Origin: Burhinus oedicnemus
Taxonomy: Eukaryota; Chordata; Aves; Charadriiformes; Burhinidae
Direction of reading: 5' to 3'
Assembly (NCBI GenBank): GCA_008921705.1
Contig: VFFE01006875.1
Span: forward strand, 471,446-535,445
Length of the DNA stretch: 64,000 nucleotides
Shown: positions 52,501 to 60,900 of the stretch, piece by piece
How the letters are laid out: each line of letters begins with the position of its first letter
Numbering within the stretch: position 1 is the first letter of the stretch
Program-made: the position numbers and the translations under genes
The notes under the pieces: model-generated
What the model saw: the letters and a program-made list of their open reading frames with translations, nothing else
Database searches by the model: none
Told to the model about the DNA's origin: nothing

Positions 52501-55500
52501 TTTTATGGAATTTGATTGCAGAGCTAGGCATAGGCTGAGCAGCAAAAGCAACTGAGAGATAGAGAAGAGCATGAGAATCTCATCATATACTTCTGATGAT
52601 CGCCTAACAGATGGGAAACATCTTTGTAGGTCCTGGATGATTAGTTATAAGTTAACTGCAATAAAAATTGAGGTTTTAGATAGCTTATCAGGTGTGACAA
52701 TACAGCGCATACATCCTGAATGGTAAAAGAGGAGGAAAAAACTGAGTCGGTCTTCAAATTGTGAACAAACCAACAGCATCCTAACATTCCTGGGCAGAAA
52801 TTTCCAAAAATAAAATTTTAGGCAACTGATCTAACAAGTCACATGTTAGGGAGGCAGGTACGGTGGGTCAAACCAGCTGGTAACAAAACGCCTGACTTGT
52901 AGTGTTGAGGGGAAATGAGGAAAAAAGTTGAGAGATCAGCTGAAACAGGAATTCTAAATCAGCACCGTGGCTTTCAGAAACCACACTCAGAAAAGGGAAC
53001 TATGACAAGCAAGTCTAAATCATTTTCCCTCCTTAAAAATGAAAAGGTTGGGCTGACTGAAGGGCTTCTGACATTTTATTTACTTAAATGCACCTCCAGA
53101 TTCACGTATTGTCCATTTGCATTGTGAACTACATGCATTTCCCATGCAGAAATTACCTTCCTCAGCATACTTTAGCATCCTGTGAGTGAAGGTGACCACA
53201 TCCACACATTATGATTGCGCACTCTAACTTTGAAAGCACCACTGTGGGACGAGAGGGGGTCAATGTCAAGCACTGGCTCAAGCAGATGACCCTTAGAAGT
53301 TCTGTTATTTTGGGTTTTTTCCCTGCGATATAAGCAAAGAAGCCTGTTAGGAAGAATGTTGCCAGCAGGTCAAGGGAGGTGATTGTTCCCCTCTACTCAT
53401 CACTGGTGAAACTACCTCTGGAGTTCTATGTCCAGTTCTGGACTCCAAAGTACAAGACAGACAGGGATCTATGGGAACAAGTCCAGAGAAGGGCTGTGAA
53501 AATTAAGGGATGGAGAGTCTTGCATACAATAAAAGGCTGAGGTGCTGGAATTGTTTAGTCTGGCTTGGGAGGATCTTATAAACTTGTATAAATACCAGAT
53601 GGGAGGGAGTAAAGACGACTGAGCCAGACTCTTCTCAGTGGTGCCCTGGGAAAGGGCAAGAGGCAATGGGAACAAATTGAAATGTAGGAAATTCAGTTTA
53701 TAAACATAACAAAAAAACCCTGTTGTGGTGTGGGTTTTTTTTTTTTTTGTAAGAGTGATCAAACTTTGGAACAGGCTGCCTGGAGAGAGGTTGTGGAGCC
53801 TCCACCCTTGGATGTATTCAAAACCTAACTGGACAAGGTCCTGATCAACCTGCTCTAGCTGTCTCTGCTCTGGTCAGACAAGATGATCTCCAGCGGTCCC
53901 TTCCAAACTCAACTATTCTGTGATTCCGTAAAAATCATCATGCTACCCTGTCTCAATGACCCTGCAATTCAGTCCATGCAGTTGGCATTGGCAGAGGGAC
54001 TCTAACACAGAATATCAAGACTTAATTATTAATCTCAGAAATTACCAATTTTAAAATTATGCAGAAGTGAAGAAATAATTCAGGGATGCTTCCACTGACG
54101 AGCTACAAACTGAGACAAAATTCTCGCATGAAGAAGCGAAATCAAAACCGACAGACTTAAAAAACCTCACATACAAGGCTTCACTTCAGAGAGGAAAAAG
54201 CCAAACAAGTTAAGTGTTACGTTGATCTCTGAAGTTAATAGGAGTAATGCAACAGGAAACCTGACGTTGAGTCTAAAGCTACAGCATGACTAAAGCCTGA
54301 CGAGAATTTAAGTCCCACAGGAATGGAAGTTACAAGGTAAATACTACAGAGAGTAAAGAGTAAGTGATGTTCAGTCTCACAGAACCTGATGAGCAAGAAG
54401 CTGCTGAGATGTTAAGGGTTGTACCGTAGGTGTATTTCACAGCATACATGCGGACGCAGAACAATTTGAAGACCGTGGACTTTGGCTCTGAATGCCTAAT
54501 GAATAATCCTCCCATTGAGTGAGGCCTTCCTGGTATTCTAATGGTGCTTAGTGCAATTGGCCAAAACACTTGCATTCTAGGCTTCGGGCTGTATCTCTTA
54601 ACTAAGGTCATTGCAAAGAAGTGAGAAACGATTATGGAGATCACACCAAGTTCCAACAAAGCGAACCGCAAGTTTTCAATAGCTTGCAAATTAACAATCA
54701 AACAAGTAACAATCAAAATTGAGAACCTTTGTTTGTTGAATGAAAATACATACCTACCAGGAAACGGCTAATATATGCATTCCAAACTGAAAGGTACATT
54801 TTATGCTATACTTAAGACTATAGTTATAAAGAAACTTAATCTGTCACATAAGCTACATGAAAGAAATGCAAGTAATAAAATCTGTAAAAGACTAGCTCTA
54901 TTTTTTATATTTTAATAATTCAAGACAGTAGAAATAGTTAAGGACCATCAGCTAGAACCGTGATCAGATACTGCATAAACTGGCACCAGATATGATACCG
55001 AAAACTGTTTAAACTCAACATCTGACATACCTCCCATGGAATTTTGGGAAAAATATTTACTAGAAAACTTACTGACAATATTTGCATGAATTGAATGGGG
55101 CAGCAGGGAAAAGCGTAAAACTGATCTTCAAGGAAGAGGAAAATACAATTTGCTGTGTGGTTTTTTTCCTCCCAATGCTTTGGAAAAAGGTAGAAGAAAC
55201 TTTACGAACATCTTTTAGCTATTTTAGACAGAAGCAACCAGCCTACCCACAAGGCCTTGGCGCAAGGTGCACGGAGGAGACAAGATTTTCAAAATGAGAT
55301 CGGTTTTACCACGGCACCGAACCATTAACTGTCTGCAACAGCACGGGGAGCAAGAACAGAGTCACGGCAAGCTGCATTTCTTCTGAAACCAGAAAGCAAA
55401 GCAAACAGGCAGTTAGAGGCAAGAAGATTGATCTTTTGTACCCGACCTAAGCAACAGCCAGCTGCCTCTCTCATTCGGAAGAGAAAGACCATAATAAAGA

Positions 55501-56062
55501 ATTATTTGGAAGAAAAAACATAGATGTTTGCGAGGGAAACCATCACGACCCACGTAAAACAAGCTGATTTCGGCTGACGCGTTTTTGAGTTCGGAGATTA
55601 ATTCAGCTTTGAAATCAAGCACCGGTCAGCAGGTGGCACCTAAAATTAGGTTGCGGGAGGAAGGTTTAAAGGGAGCCCGCTGCGAGCGGCGGGCACGGCG
55701 CGGCAGCCCCTCAAGACCCTCCCGACAGGGCTCCGGCAGCTCCCGCCCGCCCCAGGCGCCGGGGGGAGAAGCGTCCTGAGGGAGCGGGGAGGCACCGCTC
55801 CGCGGCGGCCAGCGGAACCCCTCAGCGCCCGGAGCCGGGGAGGGCTGCAGCCCTCAGGGAGCCCTGAGGGGAAGGAGGGGGGGAAGCGGAGCCCCCCCGC
55901 CCCCCAGCCCGCGCCCCCTCACTCACCGCCGCGGTGGGAGATGTGCCGGCAGCGGAAGCGCTGCCGCTTGGGTCGGTGGAGCAGCCCCGGACACTTGAGG
56001 AGAAGCGCCGAGGTGAGGACGTATCCCCCCAGCGTGGAGAGCAGGTACAGCGTGGCCGACAT
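40381..56062 (-). CDS. GDPD1: GDPD1, glycerophosphodiester phosphodiesterase domain containing 1 (10 exons, 312 aa)
   Basis: Join of 56062-55927, 51302-51260, 46955-46820, 46141-46096, 44763-44645, 43992-43903, 42833-42700, 42026-41967, 41104-41053 and 40503-40381 gives 939 nt, 312 residues plus TAA (human about 314). Known role: GDPD1 (GDE4) is an endoplasmic-reticulum membrane lysophospholipase D that splits lysophospholipids, including N-acyl lysophospholipids, to lysophosphatidic acids. Seen: an N-terminal hydrophobic segment (about residues 5-23); the GDPD active-site HRG at 43-45 followed by GAGENLENT; Glu70, Asp72 and His85 as expected metal/catalytic residues (LELDCH, SHDENL); a second hydrophobic stretch at about 194-219; and a conserved C-terminal VYIWVLNEE and [10 protein letters not shown]. 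The first in-frame ATG is used, with A at -3. All introns are GT-AG and all phases agree. Sits 1.67 kb downstream of SMG8 in the same orientation, with its own CpG island. Confidence 0.97.
41053..41104 (-). CDS. GDPD1: GDPD1 exon 9 (52 nt)
   Basis: Acceptor CTTTCTGCAG, donor GTACAG. Encodes residues 255-272 ([17 protein letters not shown]). Confidence 0.94.
41967..42026 (-). CDS. GDPD1: GDPD1 exon 8 (60 nt)
   Basis: Acceptor CTTACTCAACAG, donor GTAAGA. Encodes residues 235-255 ([19 protein letters not shown]). Confidence 0.94.
42700..42833 (-). CDS. GDPD1: GDPD1 exon 7 (134 nt)
   Basis: Acceptor GGTTCCTGCAG, donor GTGAGT. Encodes residues 191-235, with the hydrophobic stretch [16 protein letters not shown] (possible second membrane segment) and EIPMPSIIL. 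Confidence 0.95.
43903..43992 (-). CDS. GDPD1: GDPD1 exon 6 (90 nt)
   Basis: Acceptor TATATTGCAG, donor GTAAGA. Encodes residues 161-190 ([20 protein letters not shown] and onwards), in phase 0 at both ends. Confidence 0.95.
44645..44763 (-). CDS. GDPD1: GDPD1 exon 5 (119 nt)
   Basis: Acceptor TTCCCCAG, donor GTACAT. Encodes residues 121-160, including [20 protein letters not shown] and the NIDIKVNNN strand of the barrel. Confidence 0.95.
46096..46141 (-). CDS. GDPD1: GDPD1 exon 4 (46 nt)
   Basis: Acceptor ATTTTTAAG, donor GTAAGT. Encodes residues 106-120 ([15 protein letters not shown]) plus one base. Confidence 0.94.
46820..46955 (-). CDS. GDPD1: GDPD1 exon 3 (136 nt)
   Basis: Acceptor TTTGCTTCCAG, donor GTAAGT. 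Encodes residues 60-105, including [20 protein letters not shown] and [10 protein letters not shown]: Glu70 and Asp72 (metal) and His85 (catalytic). Confidence 0.96.
46956..51259 (-). other. GDPD1 intron 2 (4.3 kb)
   Basis: GTGAGT...TTCCAG. Contains a MIR-type SINE remnant beside exon 3 (47065-47255). The rest is AT-rich and unremarkable. Confidence 0.85.
47065..47255 (-). mobile_element. MIR/CORE-SINE remnant with tRNA-like head
   Basis: GATGGGATTTGAACGCGGGA followed by GTTTTGGCTCCATCTTCC matches the reversed head of reptile-type MIR (GGGATTTGAACCCAGGAGTC, CTGGCTCCCAGTCC). On the minus strand, GCGTTCAAATCCC is the remnant RNA polymerase III B box. Upstream, GAATCCTCACAATCTTGCTG fits the AAGCCTCACAACACCC segment of the same element. 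The acceptor stem does not pair, so it is not a tRNA gene. Ends roughly 110 bp from GDPD1 exon 3. Confidence 0.6.
51260..51302 (-). CDS. GDPD1: GDPD1 exon 2 (43 nt)
   Basis: Acceptor TTTTTGTAG, donor GTGAGT. Encodes residues 46-60 ([14 protein letters not shown]), the loop after the catalytic HRG. Confidence 0.93.
51368..51387. repeat. (AAAT)n microsatellite
   Basis: About five AAAT units, 66 bp upstream of GDPD1 exon 2. Confidence 0.85.
53340..53932 (+). mobile_element. CR1 LINE, 5'-truncated 3' end (avian type)
   Basis: About 590 bp, plus orientation, antisense in GDPD1 intron 1. It follows the chicken CR1 3' end in order: GCCAGCAGGTCAAGGGAGGT (53361), a GTCCAGTTCTGGACTCC stretch near 53432, AAGTCCAGAGAAGGGC near 53480, GGAACAGGCTGCCTGGAGAG near 53770, ACTGGACAAGGTCCTGATCA near 53830, GATGATCTCCAGCGGTCCCT near 53884, and a terminal ATTCTGTGATTCCGT. 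An internal T12 run near 53737 and many substitutions show it is dead. CR1 with this terminus is the dominant avian LINE, the best single clue to the organism. Confidence 0.92.
55927..56062 (-). CDS. GDPD1: GDPD1 exon 1, coding part
   Basis: Encodes residues 1-45 plus one base: membrane segment ([17 protein letters not shown]), a basic stretch ([10 protein letters not shown]) and the HRG of the active site. Donor GTGAGT. The frame stays open upstream without an ATG, so translation should start at 56062. Confidence 0.95.
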
Positions 56063-56130
56063 CCTGCGCCTCTCGCCGGCTAACCTCGCTCCCCGCCCGG
56101 CCTCGCCCGTCCTGTCCCGCCCCTCGGCCG

Positions 56131-56150
56131 GCCCGGCCCGGCCCGGCCCG
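56131..56150. repeat. (GCCCG)4 short tandem repeat
   Basis: Four perfect GCCCG units in the GDPD1 leader region; likely length-variable. Confidence 0.9.
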
Positions 56151-56265
56151 CAGCCGGCTCCCAGCGAGGAGGAGGCGGCGGCGCTTGCGGGAGCCGCTGC
56201 CACTGCGGCCGCGCAGCCGCACCGCACCGCCTCCCCTCCGCCCCCGAGCCCGGGCGAGGCGTCAG

Positions 56266-56276
56266 TGCGCAGGCGC
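56266..56276. promoter_or_regulatory. NRF1-like site in GDPD1 promoter
   Basis: TGCGCAGGCGC, one mismatch from the NRF1 consensus (TGCGCATGCGC), about 200 bp upstream of the GDPD1 ATG. Motif match only. Confidence 0.5.
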
Positions 56277-56322
56277 GGAGGGGGGACCCCCGCCCTTCCC
56301 GCCGAGGGCCCGGCCGTGAGGC

Positions 56323-56357
56323 GGGCTCCGCTCAGAGGGCTCCGCTCAGAGGGCTCC
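56323..56357. repeat. 14 bp tandem repeat, 2.5 copies
   Basis: GGGCTCCGCTCAGA twice perfectly, then GGGCTCC. Upstream edge of the GDPD1 CpG island. Confidence 0.93.
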
Positions 56358-56360
56358 CCC

Positions 56361-57732
56361 TCACGCTTTTTATTTTTTACTTAACAAATTCTGTGAGCGA
56401 TTTCCAATTACATGCTTTAATTTCCCATTTCGCTTTCCCCCACTGCCTTGTAGCAGGGCCGCATCTCACAGAGACAACCGTCCTCTGTAGTGCTTTTCAT
56501 TTTATTGATTGCGCTCGGGAATTGCTAAGTGCTTGGTAAATCTAAATTCATTAAGGCGTGCAGAGGGAGATACCGTCGTCTTCACGGATGCAGGGAGGTG
56601 TTTTCCACACCCAGCTGATCAGAGGTGCCGTACACGGAACAGGAACCAGGTCTCAACTCTGGTCATGCAGTGTAATTACTGTATTCCAACAAATTGGCAA
56701 ATTAAATTTTGTATGCATGCTAATTAAAAACAAACACTCTAGAAATTAAATTAGACCTCAGCATACAGTCAATATCACTAACACATCTCACCTCGACAAA
56801 AAGTTAGAAGTTGATTTACTGTGACTAATTTTTTGGCACTGACAGCCACGCATGATTTAAGCCACCTTTCAGTACATCATGTAGCACATCTTTTGGAAAG
56901 CATGGTATAATTACTCAAACTCCCTCAATTTGAGATTCAAACTGGGCCAAAACTATCCTTTTAGCAACCAAAAGTCTGTTTTAATCACACCAAGTCAAGC
57001 TATACTGACAAGCTGTAGTTGCTTATAATGAACAAGCTTATACAACTCTATATTTTCCACAAATCTACCAGCAGGTTTAGTTTCCAAAGAGATCTGTCAT
57101 TCCAAAATAGGAAATTAAGTCAGCCTTTTTAACAAAATCTGATCTATGAATACAAATACAGTAAAATATTTCAACTTGATATAGACAAGCACAGTTTCTG
57201 GCTATGGTGTTAATACAAATCAGAACTGCAATGCCTTTTTTCTGTTTTTAAAGACAAGATCAAAGACAAACAATTTCTCGCATCAGCACATTAAAAGCAT
57301 CTTCCGTTTACATAGAAATAGCTTGTTTAGAAAAACAGAAAAGATCCTGCTCATCATCGCCTCGATATGACAAAGGCAACTCTTGATTTCAGGCAATGCT
57401 AGTTTTTAAATATTCCCAAAGATGTATGTAGAAAGATATGATGGAGAAAAGCGCTATCATCAAAACATCTAGTAATACAGGCTCAGTGTATCGCAATAAC
57501 CAGCTTTTATTTTTTACATATGAAAATTTAATGAACGGAAAATTTGTATGTCTCCTGGATTCCTTTATCCGCTTTGATACCAGACCTTATTTTCAATCTG
57601 ACTGTGTTCCAGTGAAATACAGTGGGCTTCACTAGATGAGTGATAGCTGTTCAGTAACAGACAGGAATCAAAATCCAGGATTTGGATTGAAGATAGTCTT
57701 TTTAAACTAAAATCAATCTACCAGAATGAATC
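56361..57732 (-). other. SMG8 3'UTR and SMG8-GDPD1 spacer
   Basis: AT-rich DNA between the SMG8 stop (57733) and the GDPD1 CpG island. Minus-strand AATAAA hexamers are at 57506-57511, 56501-56506 and 56369-56374. No coding potential recognised. Confidence 0.75.
57506..57511 (-). terminator. Candidate SMG8 poly(A) signal AATAAA
   Basis: First canonical hexamer found after the SMG8 stop, about 222 nt downstream. Two further hexamers lie closer to GDPD1 (56501-56506 and 56369-56374). Use not shown. Confidence 0.45.
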
Positions 57733-57930
57733 TTATTGTGTAATCGCTTTCAGTATTCCTCGGAGAACTTTGTAACTCATTAATTGTTGGCTTTCTTTGG
57801 GAGGAAAGCAGGGTCCACGTTCCGTCACGTATGCATAAGGAAATCTAAGCACCCACAGTCCATCAGATGGAAGGGTTATTTCCTGCTTCTCAGGGTAAAA
57901 TACAGGACAAGGTGGTGGCCCTGGTTGAAC
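57733..57930 (-). CDS. SMG8: SMG8 exon 4, coding part with stop
   Basis: Acceptor TTTCTGTTTTCAG. Encodes residues 898-962 (VQPGPPPCPVFYPEKQEITL to VLRGILKAITQ) and TAA at 57733-57735. Confidence 0.96.
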   Translation of the reverse strand, partial: VQPGPPPCPVFYPEKQEITLPSDGLWVLRFPYAYVTERGPCFPPKESQQLMSYKVLRGILKAITQ

Positions 57931-60900
57931 CTGAAAACAGAAAGAAATATAAGTAGGTAATCAAACCACCAGAATTTAAAAACAACCAACCAAACTTAAG
58001 AGCAAACTGAATCCAAGGAAGTCTATTAAGTCCTGCCTACAACCAGGTTCTTACCCACTTTAGCACACTCCAGGAAACCACTGTGCTGTTCTTGTGAGAC
58101 ATCCATAAATTTCCAATTTTATTACAGAGAAGATGCTGAATTTAAGGCTGCAGATTAGGTCCTACACCAAGGAGATCCACAATACAAACACAAGCCATTC
58201 ACCTCTCAGGCAGTAGTAAACACTGTGTTAACAGCGGATTTCAACACAGAAGCACAGATATCACTGAGCTGTTACCACACCCAGCGTGAGTTTTCAAGGA
58301 TTTCTGCAACATTTAATACATACAGAATTTGTATTAGAAGATTCTTATGCACAGGAGGAACTGATGCAGGAACCCACAACACAAAGCATGATGGATTTTC
58401 CAAATAAAAACACACCCTTATGAGTCAAAAGCTGTCATACAGATGTAAACTGGGAATGAAGTGCAAAATAAGTATCAGCACAAACTGAACCTTCAATTCT
58501 TGCCTCAGTTTCAAAGAGCAACATGATAAATTGCAAACCGCATTGAAATTTTGGTGTCAGGTTTCAGTCAGTATTCTTCCTTTAACTTCTAAAACAAAGC
58601 AGGTTCATATCTGAGTAGCTGAAGGTGCCCCATAAAAGAAGCCAACTCCGTTGTTTTGCGATTCAGTAAGAAGGATCTTGTGGCACTTCTCAAACAGCTC
58701 AAAGAGTTACAAAATGTCTCAAATCTGCCTCCCCCCCAACTCATATGGATGTGTTTTGTGCTGACTGTTGTTACTCAGTAACACTACTATACAATGAACA
58801 CCAATTTTCTTGCCATAGTCTAACAAATAATAAGCACTTATGTGCGCACAGTATTTCATATAGCAGCAATTGAACAAAGATACACTCATTCATATTTTAC
58901 TAATTTAAAAAGTAACAAAGTGTAAATGAAGATTTTTCTCCATTTTTCTAATACACATTTGGAAATGGGGAAAAAATCTCCCATTAAAAAACCCAACACC
59001 TTTTCACCTCCTAAGTTTAAAGGGTAACTAATAATAATTAAACTCAGCAATGAGTCACCGCTTTTCTCTATGACATTTAAAAACTTCATTCTTACACAGT
59101 CATTACTCACTTGTTATGGAATGCTATTAATTCATCCTTGATAAAATATTTTTTAAAGCTTACTTTATACGAAGTATAAAGCTGGCATAAGCCAATCTTG
59201 AAGTTAAAAAACCCCAACCATTTATAAAACAGATATTTTTGGTGACTACTGCCTTAGAGAACTTGACCAAAGTTGGCTTGAGTTGGAGAGTTTCCTGTAG
59301 CATCCCTCTGACACCCTTTGCCCATCACTCTTGTGCCTCCGGGTCCTGCAATTAACATTGCAACAATAAACCCCTTCTCTGCAGTTACCAGATTCCCTCC
59401 TCCATTCCTTACCTGAGGCGTTAACGTGATCTGCAGCGGAGCATCAGGAACCACCACAAAGAGTCTCATGAACTGAGCGTAATGTGGCTTGAGTCCTCGT
59501 CCCTGAGTCGACGACAGGATGTACAGCGGCATGTCAGAATTGAGGGCTTTGATGGCCGATTCCTTTGGTCCCCCTCCCATCACTTTCATGACCTTATCAG
59601 GCCCTGAACACATGAACCTCCTTCCACGTGCGTCTTCATATTCAAATCCTACAAAAGCTCGAGCTATGTCATCTCTCCGTCTTCCTCTTCCCATCACAAC
59701 CGCACTTCTTTTTCCAGGAACAGCCTTGTTCGGCGCAGGCCAGGAATTGGTATCCAAGTCTCCTTCATCTTCAGTTCTCGTCCTGATGACAATGTCCCAA
59801 GGCATTAAATAGTTCGTTCCTGGGATAAAGCCTTGTTGGTCTAAGCCTGTGTGGAAGTTATAAGCCTTAGCAGGCCCCAGCTTAACCAGCGACCAACTGG
59901 AGAATTTGGGCAAAAGCCCTTTGGGGCAATTAGAATGGAGCATCCCAGGGAGGTACTCGACAGTGGATGCCTGCCGATCTACCAGGCTTGGCCTTTTCTC
60001 ACTTTTGGAGTCCCCACTCTGCCCATGACTTTCTGCGTTGTCCCCTCCACCCTGGGCGTCAGGCGGGTAAGTGCCCAAGCTGCCCGTCGACTGACCCAGG
60101 CTGAGGGCTAAGCTCAGGCCTGTGCTTTCTCCCTGAGTCTGCGGTTCTTTTTCTTTGAGTTTCTCAATCTCGCCTTCTGGAGGAGCAGGCGATGACTCAT
60201 CCCGCGCAGGTGCTGGATCAGGTGTGCTTGGCTGAAATACAGGAAAGTTGATGTGCTCCAGTTTCCCACAGCATTTTTCTTCCAGCAGCTATGAGAAAGA
60301 AGATGTGGTTAACTTTCCATCTTCCCTCTCTGGGATGAGGGAGTTCAGAGTCATAACATTCAGCAGCTACAATTAAGAGGCAAGAGGTTTGCACTACGTG
60401 AGAACCAAATCAGCAATGGGAATACAGCCCACAGACATGACGGATTTAAAGTTCACATGAACCAACACACTTGAAGTGTAAATACATGCTCCTGTGTGCA
60501 TGCATGGGTGAAGACTGGAACTACCCACTCTGGTCAGCCCATCACGCAAACAATTTCTGCTCCCAGAAGTATCTCCCCCAAGCAACATTTACAAGTTGAT
60601 AAGGTTAAGAAAAAAATTTAATTGTAGTCACTTCGGAATACAGGCTTTGTTGATGAAGCAAAAGCACTGCTTGAAGCAAAAATAGAGACCTAATAGTTAC
60701 CTGGTAAAAGTCATAATTAGCTGCTTTGATATCAAAGGGATCATCCCGAGGAGCTTGTTTCCTCCCACAGTTACAGGCACCAGTGGAACGAGCCCGGCTG
60801 TTGTGGTATAGAACTGGAGGATTTCTGTCTGCTTCCGGCTTTTCCCCTAAAAGCAAAAATCAATCAAACCCTAGCTAAATTGCTTACCATTTCTAGAGAT

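Larger units (their letters stand above)
51303..55926 (-). other. GDPD1 intron 1 (4.6 kb)
   Basis: GTGAGT...TTTGTAG. Contains the CR1 LINE fragment at 53340-53932 and an AAAT microsatellite at its 3' end. Its 5' end lies in the CpG island. Confidence 0.88.
55650..56360 (-). promoter_or_regulatory. CpG island and promoter region of GDPD1
   Basis: About 700 bp that is very GC- and CpG-rich, covering GDPD1 exon 1, its leader and the upstream flank, with AT-rich sequence on both sides. Contains four GCCCG pentamers (56131-56150), an NRF1-like site (56266-56276) and a 14 bp tandem repeat (56323-56357). No TATA box recognised. The TSS is not determinable from sequence alone. Confidence 0.85.

Noticed and set aside
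55919..56227. N-terminal extension of GDPD1 from an open frame reaching 56227
   Set aside because: The frame is open because the DNA is GC-rich, but it has no ATG upstream of 56062 (the codon at 56227 is GTG), and GDPD1 proteins start at the membrane segment.
55941..56384. 147-codon plus-strand open frame over GDPD1 exon 1
   Set aside because: Pro/Ala/Arg-rich translation from a CpG island, antisense to a real exon.
59254..60078. 274-residue minus-strand open frame treated as a gene of its own
   Set aside because: It is SMG8 exon 3 plus read-through into intron 3; the GTAAGG donor at 59412 and homology place the exon end at 59413.
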